Source: an uncultured Gammaproteobacteria bacterium
Lineage (GTDB): Bacteria; Pseudomonadota; Gammaproteobacteria; Pseudomonadales; Azotimanducaceae
Length of the DNA stretch: 64,000 nt
Direction of reading: 5' to 3'
Assembly (NCBI GenBank): GCA_913043815.1
Contig: CAJWNY010000004.1
Coordinates: forward strand, 1-64,000
The notes below the pieces were generated by a model that did no database searches, was not told the DNA's origin, and saw only the letters and a list, made by a program, of their open reading frames with translations. Shown here one piece after another: positions 51,566 to 61,425 of this stretch. A program made the position numbers and the translations under genes. The stretch's first letter is position 1; each line of letters begins with the position of its first letter.

Positions 51566-52795
51566 TTGATATCAAACGAGAACAATTTGCCCATCACCCA
51601 CGAGCGCCAAGCCACATTGGGTCGAGCTAGGAGGTCTTTTGAGCGGGGATTGCTGGCCCTAATTGTTGATGAAGATGGGCAGCGTGGATTAGTTACGCTG
51701 CAACATGTAGCGAGGTTGTTGATGGAGGTTGAGCCATCCTCAAAAGGTCACTTAAACGTCGTTGTGCGATGGCTTGGCGCTATTCGCCGCGAGCAACTGC
51801 AATTGTGTGAAGAAATCTTTACTATATTGCGTGGCCTAGGGCAAATAATACGCACTTGGGAACTAGTAATAGTCGACCCAGAAACAGAATTTTTGCCAAA
51901 TATTGAGTTGCAAACACTTTCTGCTAGTACTCAAATAATGCTTCAGCAGTTGAGCCCTATTGGCGGTAAGCCGTTAGGTTTATCAACTGAAATTCAGTCG
52001 AACTTGGATGGCATCATTAAGGCTAACGGAGGTGACTCGGAAGATGACAATTTCACTCGGGTGCTGCAAACCTTGGACGAAGCCTTAGGAGCAATGCAAT
52101 TACTGCTCGAGGAGTGGGCTTTGCATATGGAGGATCCTGCGAAAGTTGCAGCAGTTGCGCAAGGCTTCAAGGCGCTCAGAGAGCACAGTGATGATCAGCG
52201 ACTAGGGGATGTGATCGAAGTGACCTGGGCTACCGAGAATATGCTCGATCGACTGGTCGATGGCACCCTTGCAGTAAGCGCTGACTTTCACTTTGTGGCA
52301 GATGCTGCTATAAATTTTCTTGTCACGCTAAGCGATAAACTTAGGCAGATCGCAGCTGGTTCTGGCGTATCTAGTTTTATTGATGACTATATCTATGCTG
52401 AGATTATTGAAAGCGCTGACATCTTAGCTTCAGGTGGTGACCTAAGTTTGAAAAGCCAAGCGTTTGAGGAAGACTTTCCACGGGAGCAAGGCCTAGTTCT
52501 AGGACCATCCTCTAAATCAGAAAATCAGCTCTATGCGGCGACGATGGCAAGTACCGCGGGTGATGGTCTACCATTTTCTCTGAAGCAAACGATTAAAGCA
52601 TTTCAAGCGGCAAGTCGTTCGTTAGATGAAGCCCTTTTAGCGCAACAAGATCGGCACGTTTCTGAGGATTCAGGTCTCAGTGAGGAAAGTCTCTTTATGG
52701 CGCGCACATTGCGTGAGCACTTGCAGAGTAGCGCCGAGATCTCTGATAAATTACAGGGGTTGTTATCGGCAGATTTTAGACATCAGCTCGATTAA
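51566..52795 (+). CDS. ChpA/FimL-like orphan protein (Hpt-like helical domains lacking the phospho-His), no kinase domain
   Basis: 'RARRSFERGLLALIVDEDGQRGLVTLQHVARLLMEVEP' and 'VAAVAQGFKALREHSDDQRLGDVIEVTWATENMLDRLVDGTLAVSADF' resemble ChpA N-terminal repeats and its 'AFHTLKGSGRMVGA..IGELAWSIENMLNRVLDGTI' Hpt motif; located right after gshB. Confidence 0.6.
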   Translation: MISNENNLPITHERQATLGRARRSFERGLLALIVDEDGQRGLVTLQHVARLLMEVEPSSKGHLNVVVRWLGAIRREQLQLCEEIFTILRGLGQIIRTWELVIVDPETEFLPNIELQTLSASTQIMLQQLSPIGGKPLGLSTEIQSNLDGIIKANGGDSEDDNFTRVLQTLDEALGAMQLLLEEWALHMEDPAKVAAVAQGFKALREHSDDQRLGDVIEVTWATENMLDRLVDGTLAVSADFHFVADAAINFLVTLSDKLRQIAAGSGVSSFIDDYIYAEIIESADILASGGDLSLKSQAFEEDFPREQGLVLGPSSKSENQLYAATMASTAGDGLPFSLKQTIKAFQAASRSLDEALLAQQDRHVSEDSGLSEESLFMARTLREHLQSSAEISDKLQGLLSADFRHQLD

Positions 52796-52826
52796 GGTTT
52801 GCCTTAGCCCGCCCATAAATAGCCGC

Positions 52827-53597
52827 TTACTGCCATCCTTGGGCCTGCTGTATCAAGCCTAGCGCCACGCTAGGCATTGTCTCGGCGCGTAAAATGGTGC
52901 TGCCAAGTTTGTAGCGGGGCATCTGGTTTTGCAGAAAAAGATCTAACTCTTTGTCGCTCCACCCGCCCTCTGGACCGATGAAAGCAGTGCGGTTAACCGG
53001 GGACATTTGAGCAGGAAAGGCTTCGCCTGAGGAGTGAAAAACTATGCCGTTTTCTGTTTGGTTGATAACACCTTCCAAGGTTTGCGGCTTTTTTAGTTCA
53101 GGCAAATAAAGTTGCCCGCATTGTTCACAGCTGGCGCTGATGACGCGTTCCCAGTGTCCCCTTTTATTTTCTATTCTGTCGGACTTGAGCGGAACATTGC
53201 TCCGGTCTGCTTGTATCAACAAAATTTTGCCTGCGCCGAGTTCTGTGGCGCGTTGGAGGGCTCTGTCCATTGCGGCACCCTTTATAAGGCCTATGGCTAG
53301 GGTGAGCGAGTAAAGGCGACTGTTGGCTGGTGGCCTTGCAGCAGTAATTTCTACGTCTGTGGATCTTGGGTTGGCTTTGCTAATGATTGCGGTAAACAGC
53401 GCTCCGTTACCGTCGAAGATATTGATCTCATCGCCGATATTTAGCCGAAGTGCACGACAAAGATAATTAGAGCGCTCTGAATTCAGCTGTATTTTAGCCC
53501 CGATGTGATGCGGCCCTGGAAAATAAAATAAGCTAAACCTCGGCAACGTCAGGCCCTCAATTAAATCCCAGATTAGAGCATATTTTGGAGCTAGCAC
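52827..53597 (-). CDS. rsmE: 16S rRNA (uracil1498-N3)-methyltransferase RsmE
   Basis: 'LCRALRLNIGDEINIFDGNGALFTAII', 'GLIKGAAMDRALQRATELGAGKILLIQADRS', 'AFIGPEGGWSDKELDLF', 'LGSTILRAETMPSVALGLIQ'. Exact start uncertain (overlaps metF). Confidence 0.93.
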   Translation of the reverse strand: MLAPKYALIWDLIEGLTLPRFSLFYFPGPHHIGAKIQLNSERSNYLCRALRLNIGDEINIFDGNGALFTAIISKANPRSTDVEITAARPPANSRLYSLTLAIGLIKGAAMDRALQRATELGAGKILLIQADRSNVPLKSDRIENKRGHWERVISASCEQCGQLYLPELKKPQTLEGVINQTENGIVFHSSGEAFPAQMSPVNRTAFIGPEGGWSDKELDLFLQNQMPRYKLGSTILRAETMPSVALGLIQQAQGWQ

Positions 53598-54411
53598 CCC
53601 ATCTGTTTAGAGTATAAAAGTGCAGCCCGGGTGCGCCTAGTTCAAATAGTCGCTCGCATAAGCGTGTGACAATCTCAACGCCGAACTTGCTCAAATCTGC
53701 TTCATCATGCTGCCGGTCCCTAAGCGCATGGTCTAGCCACCGCGGAATATCTGCGCCGGCTTTGCCGCTAAAGCGAATCAGTGATGCATAGTTAGTAATC
53801 GGCATAATTCCAGGAATGATAGGAATATCAATATTGTGTTTCTGGCATCCATCCAGAAAGTAAGCATAGGCCTCTGTATTATAAAAATACTGAGTAATAG
53901 CGGTATCTGCACCGGCCTCTACTTTTTGCTTAAAAAAGTTGAACTCGTCGGCAGCTGTGGGTGAATCTGGATGGATTTCTGGGTAGGCGCCCACAACGAT
54001 GTTGAAGTTGTTTTGGAACTTGTCTTTTACAAGGCTGATTAGGTCCTTTGCGTAAGTAGGTTGCTGCCCCTGCCCTGAAGGTTGGTCTCCACGCAGGCAA
54101 AGTAACTGTTTGACGCCATTGTCTTTGTAGGTCTGGACCATCTCTAACACCTCTTCGTCACTGGTTGTGCCTGAGGAAAGGTGAGGTATGGCATCTAGAT
54201 TTCGTTTGAGTAGCCGTTGTACTACGTGCTTTGTACCTTCTTTGGTGGAGCCACCCGCGCCGTAGGTCACGGAGACGAAATCTGGGTTTAATGCAGCTAG
54301 TTTATTCGCTGCGCCTGCAAGGAGCCTATCTTGACCTTCGATATCTCGTGGCGGAAAAAATTCGAAGCTTAGAGATTTTTTTGTTGGTTTTTGTGCATTC
54401 CGATCCGGCAT
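53557..54411 (-). CDS. metF: 5,10-methylenetetrahydrofolate reductase
   Basis: 'LSFEFFPPRDIEGQDRL', 'PDFVSVTYGAGGSTKEGT', 'HLSSGTTSDEEVLEMVQTYKDNGVKQLLCLRGDQP', 'LGAPGLHFYTLNR'. Confidence 0.96.
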   Translation of the reverse strand: MPDRNAQKPTKKSLSFEFFPPRDIEGQDRLLAGAANKLAALNPDFVSVTYGAGGSTKEGTKHVVQRLLKRNLDAIPHLSSGTTSDEEVLEMVQTYKDNGVKQLLCLRGDQPSGQGQQPTYAKDLISLVKDKFQNNFNIVVGAYPEIHPDSPTAADEFNFFKQKVEAGADTAITQYFYNTEAYAYFLDGCQKHNIDIPIIPGIMPITNYASLIRFSGKAGADIPRWLDHALRDRQHDEADLSKFGVEIVTRLCERLFELGAPGLHFYTLNRWGASSKICSNLGFN

Positions 54412-54550
54412 GAATTCTCGCTAAAGCTCAGCAAATAGAGCTGTCTATAATTCTAAAAAGCAATATGCGTCTGTCCTGTGATGCCCTCTTTCGATTGGGC
54501 GCTGAATAAAGCTGTAGTCAGATTCATTCAGCGTTTACCCGCTCTTGCCT

Positions 54551-55708
54551 CTATCTGGCCGCAGCGGCTAAAGCCTCAGCTTTATCTGTCCGCTCCCAGC
54601 TAAAGTCGCAATCGGTTCTGCCAAAGTGGCCATATGCAGCGGTGTCTAAGTAGATTGGGCGCTTGAGGTCTAGCATCGCAATCAGGCCTTTAGGTCGCAA
54701 ATCAAAGTGCTCACGCACAAGTTGAATGATTCGCTCATCACTAATGGTGGCGGTGCCAAACGTGTCAATACTGATAGAGGTCGGCTCTGCTACACCAATA
54801 GCGTAACTGACCTGAATCTCGCAGCGCTTAGCTAGGCCAGCAGCAACGATGTTTTTTGCTACATATCTACCCGCGTAGGCTGCAGAACGGTCGACTTTAG
54901 ACGGGTCTTTACCTGAGAAAGCACCGCCGCCATGACGTGCCATACCACCGTATGTATCAACGATAATTTTTCTACCGGTGAGACCACAGTCGCCTACAGG
55001 GCCACCGATAATGAACTGGCCGGTTGGATTGATGTGAAATTTGGTTTCACTAGAAATCCAGTTTTGTGGCAGTACTGGCTTTACTATTTCTTCCATGACT
55101 GCTTCGCGCAGTTGCTCTTGAGTCACGTCTGGATCGTGTTGCGTCGAGAGTACAACTGCTTCAATGGCCACGGGCCGACCTTCTTCATCGTAACTGAACG
55201 TGAGTTGGCTTTTCGCATCAGGTCGCAGAAATCCAAGTGAACCGCGACGCGCTTCTGCCTGTCGTTGTACTAATCTATGCGCAAATACGATAGGCGCAGG
55301 CATGAGTACGTCGGTTTCATCAGAGGCATAGCCGAACATCAGGCCTTGGTCGCCAGCACCCTGCTCACGGTCAGATGTTTCGTCCACACCCATTGCGATG
55401 TCTGAAGATTGTTGACCTAACGCATTTACAACAGAGCATGCCGAAGGGTCAAAACCAACCTCGGGGCCATTGTAGCCGATGTCGTTTACGACTTTTCGCA
55501 CCAAACTGTCTATGTCGACTTTCGCGTTACTGCGAATTTCACCCGCAACGACAACCAGCCCTGTCTTGATGAGTGTTTCACAAGCAACTCTAGATTCTGG
55601 ATCTTGAGCCAGCATGGCGTCCAATATTGCGTCTGACACCTGATCAGCAACTTTATCTGGGTGGCCTTCGGATACTGATTCTGAAGTAAAAAGGTTTTTA
55701 TCGCTCAT
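54551..55708 (-). CDS. metK: S-adenosylmethionine synthetase
   Basis: '[53 protein letters not shown]', '[12 protein letters not shown]', '[19 protein letters not shown]'. Confidence 0.98.
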   Translation of the reverse strand: MSDKNLFTSESVSEGHPDKVADQVSDAILDAMLAQDPESRVACETLIKTGLVVVAGEIRSNAKVDIDSLVRKVVNDIGYNGPEVGFDPSACSVVNALGQQSSDIAMGVDETSDREQGAGDQGLMFGYASDETDVLMPAPIVFAHRLVQRQAEARRGSLGFLRPDAKSQLTFSYDEEGRPVAIEAVVLSTQHDPDVTQEQLREAVMEEIVKPVLPQNWISSETKFHINPTGQFIIGGPVGDCGLTGRKIIVDTYGGMARHGGGAFSGKDPSKVDRSAAYAGRYVAKNIVAAGLAKRCEIQVSYAIGVAEPTSISIDTFGTATISDERIIQLVREHFDLRPKGLIAMLDLKRPIYLDTAAYGHFGRTDCDFSWERTDKAEALAAAAR

Positions 55709-55935
55709 GCCTGACAGCCTATCTTTGGGGATCTTTCTTTGGATCTTTTTGGTGGGATAAATCTCCAGCGCTAGTATTTATACTTTAGACAGCGCCGTGA
55801 TTGTTTTCGGAGTGCGGATTCTAATAGACAATGCAAATGTATGAAACGAACTATTTGTTATTTTTATATATTCAATGTTTGCAGCGAAGCGAGCAAAACT
55901 TGACAATAGTGCTCCGCAAAAACCAGAGCTGATAT

Positions 55936-57924
55936 ATGTCTTCTTCCAGAACCGTGCTTGCCAATGCCATTCGCGTGCTATCAATGGAAGCGGTGCAAGC
56001 CGCAAATAGTGGACACCCCGGTGCGCCCATGGGGCTGGCAGACGTTGCAGAAGTGTTGTGGAGAGATTTTCTTTCCCATAATCCTGCGGATCCCACTTGG
56101 ATCAACAGAGACCGCTTTGTGCTTTCCAATGGCCATGGTTCAATGTTGCTTTACAGCCTCTTACACCTTACTGGTTACGAGGTCAGCCTGCGGGACTTGC
56201 AGGATTTTAGGCAATTGCACTCTAAGACCGCAGGGCACCCGGAGTATGGTGAGTGTCCCGGCGTTGAAACCACTACTGGGCCTCTTGGCCAGGGTATTGC
56301 ATCGGCGGTAGGTATGGCCCTTGCTGAGAAAAAGCTGGCGGAAGAATTTAACACTGCAGATTTTGATTTAGTTGATCACCGAACTTGGGTGATTGTTGGC
56401 GACGGTTGCTTGATGGAGGGTATCTCTCATGAGGCTGCTTCACTAGCGGGTACTTTGGCACTCGATAAGCTGATTTGTATATATGATGACAACGGTATTT
56501 CTATTGACGGCGAAGTGGACGCCTGGTTCAGCGAGGACGTTCCGGCTCGGTTTGAGGCATATGGTTGGAAGGTAATTCGCAATGTGAATGGACATGACGC
56601 TGAGGAAATCATTAGCGCCCTTTCTACGGCGGCGAAGAGCGATGGGCGTCCAACATTAGTTTGTTGCAAAACCACTATTGGATTTGGCTCCCCCAGCAAG
56701 CAAGGTACAGCGAGCGCTCATGGTTCAGTTTTGGGGCGTGACGAAATTGAGGCAACCAAAGTAGCGTTAGGTTGGACCCACGAGGGCTGGGAGATTCCAG
56801 AAGATGTATATCAGGCATGGAATCGACGCGAGTCTGGAGAAAAGCGGCAAAATGATTGGCAGCAAATTTTAGAGGGATACAGTGCTGCGCACCCTCAGGA
56901 GGCCGCAGAGTTTGTTCGCAGAATGCGCGGCGAGTTGCCGAGTAATTGGCAAGAAGCTATTCAAGCATTTGCTGAAAAAGAACAGCAGTCGCCAGCGAAT
57001 TTAGAAACGAGAAAATCTTCCCAAGCATGTATTTCTGCAATAGCGGCCGGGGTGCCAGAGCTTTTTGGCGGTTCGGCGGACCTTACCGGTTCTAACAACA
57101 CCCGTTGGGCCGAAGCCACTGATTTTCAGCACATGAGTTACGGAGTGCGGGAATTTGGTATGACCGCTATTAGCAATGGCATGCAATTGCATGGCGGTTA
57201 TCGGCCGTTTACCGGCACGTTTTTGATTTTTATGGAATACGCTCGCAACGCTGTGCGTTTGGCGGCTTTAATGAAGGTGCCAAATATCTTCGTTTATACC
57301 CATGACTCCGTGGCCGTCGGCGAAGACGGCCCCACCCATCAGCCGGTAGAGCAAATAGCCAATTTACGCACAACACCAAATTTAAATACTTGGCGTCCTT
57401 GCGATACAGTTGAATCAGCAATTGCTTGGCAATCTGCCGTTGCCAGTACCGATAGGCCAACGGCACTGATCTTTACTCGCCAAAAAACCGTAGCCCAATT
57501 AAGAGATAAAGCTACTTTTGATAATGTGAAGCGAGGCGGCTATGTTTTGGGAGACACGCAAGGGCAGCCGGATGCAATTGTGATCGCTACTGGGTCGGAA
57601 GTGGAGTTGGCAGTTGCCGCAGCTGTGTCTCTAGCCAGTTCGAATGTGAAAGTCAGAGTGGTTTCAATGCCATGTGTTGAAGTATTTGATGCGCAATCAT
57701 CAGAGTACAAAGAGTCAGTGCTGCCTAACACAGTACGCGCTCGCGTTGCCGTAGAAGCAGGGCATCCAGATATCTGGCATCGTTTTGTTGGTTTGGACGG
57801 ATTTGTAGTAGGCATTAATTCGTTCGGTATGTCTGCTCCCGGACCACAAGCTATGGCCGAGTTGGGCATCACTGCAGAAAACGTAGTACAGCAGGTACAT
57901 AAAGTAATTGAAGCGACGGGCTAG
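55936..57924 (+). CDS. tkt: Transketolase
   Basis: '[73 protein letters not shown]', '[23 protein letters not shown]'. Confidence 0.98.
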   Translation: MSSSRTVLANAIRVLSMEAVQAANSGHPGAPMGLADVAEVLWRDFLSHNPADPTWINRDRFVLSNGHGSMLLYSLLHLTGYEVSLRDLQDFRQLHSKTAGHPEYGECPGVETTTGPLGQGIASAVGMALAEKKLAEEFNTADFDLVDHRTWVIVGDGCLMEGISHEAASLAGTLALDKLICIYDDNGISIDGEVDAWFSEDVPARFEAYGWKVIRNVNGHDAEEIISALSTAAKSDGRPTLVCCKTTIGFGSPSKQGTASAHGSVLGRDEIEATKVALGWTHEGWEIPEDVYQAWNRRESGEKRQNDWQQILEGYSAAHPQEAAEFVRRMRGELPSNWQEAIQAFAEKEQQSPANLETRKSSQACISAIAAGVPELFGGSADLTGSNNTRWAEATDFQHMSYGVREFGMTAISNGMQLHGGYRPFTGTFLIFMEYARNAVRLAALMKVPNIFVYTHDSVAVGEDGPTHQPVEQIANLRTTPNLNTWRPCDTVESAIAWQSAVASTDRPTALIFTRQKTVAQLRDKATFDNVKRGGYVLGDTQGQPDAIVIATGSEVELAVAAAVSLASSNVKVRVVSMPCVEVFDAQSSEYKESVLPNTVRARVAVEAGHPDIWHRFVGLDGFVVGINSFGMSAPGPQAMAELGITAENVVQQVHKVIEATG

Positions 57925-58013
57925 TTATAGCTGAGCGAGTTGGCGCCGTTAAAGTGCCAGCTAAATTTGTCAGCTGGACACGTAAAGGTTTAGCGAGAGC
58001 TGGAAAGTTTTGT

Positions 58014-59183
58014 ATGCATTTGCCCTTTATAAGATCCGTTAAAGACATAGACTTACGCAATCAAAGAGTGTTGATTCGTGCGGATCTTAACGTACCGATC
58101 AAAGACGGCCTCGTCACTAGTGATGCTCGGATAGTAGCGTCCCTGGCAACCATTAGGTTGGCCTTGAATGCTGGGGCCAGCGTGGTTGTGATGTCGCACT
58201 TGGGGCGCCCGATCGAAGGCCAATACGCAGATCAATATTCATTAGCACCTGTGGCTCAGCGACTTGCTCAATTACTAGACCGTGAAGTGCCATTACTGGC
58301 GCAGCCGGAAGATTGCCCAGCAATAGAGTTTGGGGAAATCGGCTTATTAGAGAACGTTAGATTTCTAATGGGTGAAAAAAGTAATTCGGCTGAACTGAGT
58401 CAGCGCCTGAGTGATCAATGTGACGTATTTGTTATGGATGCCTTTGGCACTGCACATAGAGCGCATGCTTCTACTCATGGTGTTGCTGAGTTGGCGGCTG
58501 CAGCTTGCGCAGGATTATTGTTGGATGCAGAACTTAAAGCCTTTCAGCACACGTTAAGCGCGCCGCAGAAGCCTATGGTTGCGATTATTGGCGGCGCTAA
58601 AGTATCGACCAAATTAGAAGTATTGGGTTCGCTGGCAGGTATTGCAGATCGTATTATTGTTGGCGGCGGTATTGCGAATACTTTTATTGCAGCTGCTGGG
58701 TACGAAATAGGCAAATCGCTTTATGAACCTGAATTGCTCGGGGTGGCCAAAAACATTGCTGGCCGAGTAAAAATACCCATTCCAGTAGATGTTATGGTGG
58801 GCAGGGCGTTTGACGAGGCGGCGACTGCAATTGTAAAAAATATCGACGATGTAGCGGCAGATGAAATGATTATGGATATTGGTCCTGTGACCGCCCGCGC
58901 ATGGGCGGAGACGCTACTGGATGCTCAGACAATTATGTGGAATGGCCCCTTAGGTGTATTTGAATTTGATCAATTTGGCGAGGGCACCAGAGTCCTTGCG
59001 CAAGCTATAGCTGACAGTAGCGCCTACTCTATTGCGGGTGGTGGCGATACACTAGCTGCTGTAGACAAGTACTGTGTCACGGATGGGATTTCTTATATCT
59101 CCACAGGTGGCGGCGCGTTTTTAGAACTTGTCGAAGGCAAGGTGCTGCCTGCAGTGGAAATGCTAAGGCTGCGCTCGGTTTAA
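58014..59183 (+). CDS. pgk: Phosphoglycerate kinase
   Basis: '[34 protein letters not shown]', '[13 protein letters not shown]', '[17 protein letters not shown]', 'NGPLGVFEF'; likely ATG at 58014. Confidence 0.96.
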   Translation: MHLPFIRSVKDIDLRNQRVLIRADLNVPIKDGLVTSDARIVASLATIRLALNAGASVVVMSHLGRPIEGQYADQYSLAPVAQRLAQLLDREVPLLAQPEDCPAIEFGEIGLLENVRFLMGEKSNSAELSQRLSDQCDVFVMDAFGTAHRAHASTHGVAELAAAACAGLLLDAELKAFQHTLSAPQKPMVAIIGGAKVSTKLEVLGSLAGIADRIIVGGGIANTFIAAAGYEIGKSLYEPELLGVAKNIAGRVKIPIPVDVMVGRAFDEAATAIVKNIDDVAADEMIMDIGPVTARAWAETLLDAQTIMWNGPLGVFEFDQFGEGTRVLAQAIADSSAYSIAGGGDTLAAVDKYCVTDGISYISTGGGAFLELVEGKVLPAVEMLRLRSV

Positions 59184-59308
59184 AGATTTACGGTCAAGTA
59201 GCGACTTGCAGTCGATTGAAAATGTAGACGAAAAAGATGTAACACTCAAAAAGAGGCGTTCACGTTAGGCGTCGTTGGAAATGAACATACTAGATTACGG
59301 AGAAAAAA

Positions 59309-60373
59309 ATGGCGCTCATAAGCTTACGTCAGTTACTAGATCATGCGGCAGAGAACGACTACGGGGTTCCGGCCTTTAATGTAAATAATCTAGAGCAGAT
59401 GCGCGCCATTATGGAAGGCGCTCAGGAAACTCAGAGTCCAGTGATCGTGCAGGCATCTGCTGGAGCGCGTAAGTATGCTGGGGCCAATTTTTTGCGCCAC
59501 TTAATGCTTGCCGCCGTTGAAGAATTTCCGGATATCCCGGTTGTTATGCATCAAGACCATGGCGCATCTGCGGATGTATGCCAGCGTTCAATGCAGATGG
59601 GTTTTACCTCGGTCATGATGGACGGTTCGCTTCTAGAGGATCAAAAAACACCAGCGGAGTACGAATATAACGTTGCTGTTACGCGCCGGGTTGTTGAAAT
59701 GGCCCATGCCTGTGGTGTTTCTGTAGAGGGCGAGCTGGGCTGTTTGGGTTCATTAGAATCAGGCACTGCCGGCGAAGAGGATGGGGTGGGCGCTGAGGGC
59801 ATTTTGACCGTAGAGCAAATGCTTACCGATCCAGAGCAAGCGGCCGACTTTGTTGCTAAGACCGGGGTAGATGCTTTAGCTATTGCAATAGGTACTTCTC
59901 ACGGCGCTTACAAATTTAGTCGTCCGCCTACGGGAGATATTCTTGCCATCGATCGCATCAAGGCGATTCATAAACGGTTGCCTAATACGCACTTAGTCAT
60001 GCACGGAAGCTCCTCTGTTCCCCAAGATTTGTTGGCAGAAATTAATGAGTTCGGCGGCGAAATTCCTGAAACTTATGGCGTGCCGGTTGAAGAAATTCAG
60101 CAGGGTATTCGTCATGGCGTTAGGAAGATAAACATAGATACTGACCTTCGGTTAGCGTCCACTGCAGCCATTCGTAAGCACTTAGCCGCTAATCCCAGCG
60201 AATTTGATCCGCGTAAATATTTTGCTGACTCTCAGGTTGCCATGAGGAAAGTAGTCATTGATCGCTATGAGGCGTTTGGTACGTCAGGTCAGGCGCCAAA
60301 ACTGCGCGTTAATTCTTTAGAGAAAATGTTTTCTATGTACGCTGCCGGCGATTTAGAGCAAGTCGTTAAGTAA
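59309..60373 (+). CDS. fba: Class II fructose-bisphosphate aldolase
   Basis: '[30 protein letters not shown]', '[30 protein letters not shown]', '[52 protein letters not shown]'. Confidence 0.97.
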   Translation: MALISLRQLLDHAAENDYGVPAFNVNNLEQMRAIMEGAQETQSPVIVQASAGARKYAGANFLRHLMLAAVEEFPDIPVVMHQDHGASADVCQRSMQMGFTSVMMDGSLLEDQKTPAEYEYNVAVTRRVVEMAHACGVSVEGELGCLGSLESGTAGEEDGVGAEGILTVEQMLTDPEQAADFVAKTGVDALAIAIGTSHGAYKFSRPPTGDILAIDRIKAIHKRLPNTHLVMHGSSSVPQDLLAEINEFGGEIPETYGVPVEEIQQGIRHGVRKINIDTDLRLASTAAIRKHLAANPSEFDPRKYFADSQVAMRKVVIDRYEAFGTSGQAPKLRVNSLEKMFSMYAAGDLEQVVK

Positions 60374-60424
60374 TGAGCCTGTTGGCTATTGGCTTTGCGC
60401 TGGTGATTAAGTTCGGTCAAGACT

Positions 60425-61408
60425 TTGCTGCCTGAGGCCCGAGGCCTTGGGCAGTTTGACGACGCGAGCCTCGTTCATGCATTGGCGTCGTCCCCGGTAG
60501 ATGAGCAAACTTGGCGTCCAATGGATGCGGCTCTTCTAGATGACTATAACCAGTTTTATGGTTTGCAGTTCGATGGGGTCGAGCGTCACTTAGCCTTGAT
60601 CGAAAGCACTGGCGAGCGCATTACAATGCAAGCTTTCGTTCCAAGCCAGCGTGAAATTCGAGCTTGGGCAGTGGTTTGTCATGGCTACTATGATCATGTT
60701 GGTCTTTACGGACACTTGATCAATGACCTGTTAGAGCGAGACATTGCAGTGATGTCTTTCGATCAGCCAGGGCACGGCCTTTCAACCGGCGATCGAGCAA
60801 ATATTAATGATTTCCAGCAATATGTAAATGTCATAAACGTAGTCCATGATTTTGCTGCTAGTAGTGCCTTAGAGAAGCCACTGCACTGGTTTGGGCAAAG
60901 CATGGGCGGTGCACTTGTGATGGAATATTGGCGGCAGCAAGTGGACGAAAAGCCCACCGGCGAAGTGGTTTTGTTGGCGCCTTTAGTGCGCCCATATGCC
61001 TGGCCAGTAATGCGCTGGGCTTTTGCCCTGGCAAAACGCACCGTTGCAGCGCGGCCAAGGAATATGGACGCGAATATGCTCAATAAAGAGTTTCTTAGCC
61101 TCTTGGCTGCAGATCCTTTGCAAGCCAAAGTCCTCCCAGTTGCTTGGGTGCAAGCCATGATAAACTGGTTTACTAAATTTGAAAAATATCCGAATTCCTC
61201 AATGCCGTTGAATATTGTTCAGGGCTATGAGGATCGCACTGTGAGTTTTCGCCATAACCTAAAGGTGCTTAGCAGCCAGTTTGAAAATGCTGCTATTCGT
61301 ATAATTCCTAAGGCGCGGCATCATCTTGTTAATGAAACACCCGAGATCTATGCTGAGATTTGGTCTTGGCTAGACGACATTTGTGAATGGTACAAAGCTA
61401 AAAGCTGA
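60425..61408 (+). CDS. Alpha/beta hydrolase (monoacylglycerol lipase / lysophospholipase-like)
   Basis: 'WAVVCHGYYDHVGLYGHLINDLLERDIAVMSFDQPGHGLSTGDRANI', 'HWFGQSMGGALVMEYW' (nucleophile elbow); TTG start called by the track. Confidence 0.85.
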   Translation: MLPEARGLGQFDDASLVHALASSPVDEQTWRPMDAALLDDYNQFYGLQFDGVERHLALIESTGERITMQAFVPSQREIRAWAVVCHGYYDHVGLYGHLINDLLERDIAVMSFDQPGHGLSTGDRANINDFQQYVNVINVVHDFAASSALEKPLHWFGQSMGGALVMEYWRQQVDEKPTGEVVLLAPLVRPYAWPVMRWAFALAKRTVAARPRNMDANMLNKEFLSLLAADPLQAKVLPVAWVQAMINWFTKFEKYPNSSMPLNIVQGYEDRTVSFRHNLKVLSSQFENAAIRIIPKARHHLVNETPEIYAEIWSWLDDICEWYKAKS

Positions 61409-61425
61409 TGCTTGAGAGGAAGTAA

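Noticed and set aside
54412-54550. SAH or SAM riboswitch in the metK-metF spacer
   Set aside because: Hairpins exist but the sequence does not match a riboswitch consensus I can recall; kept only as an unassigned structured spacer.
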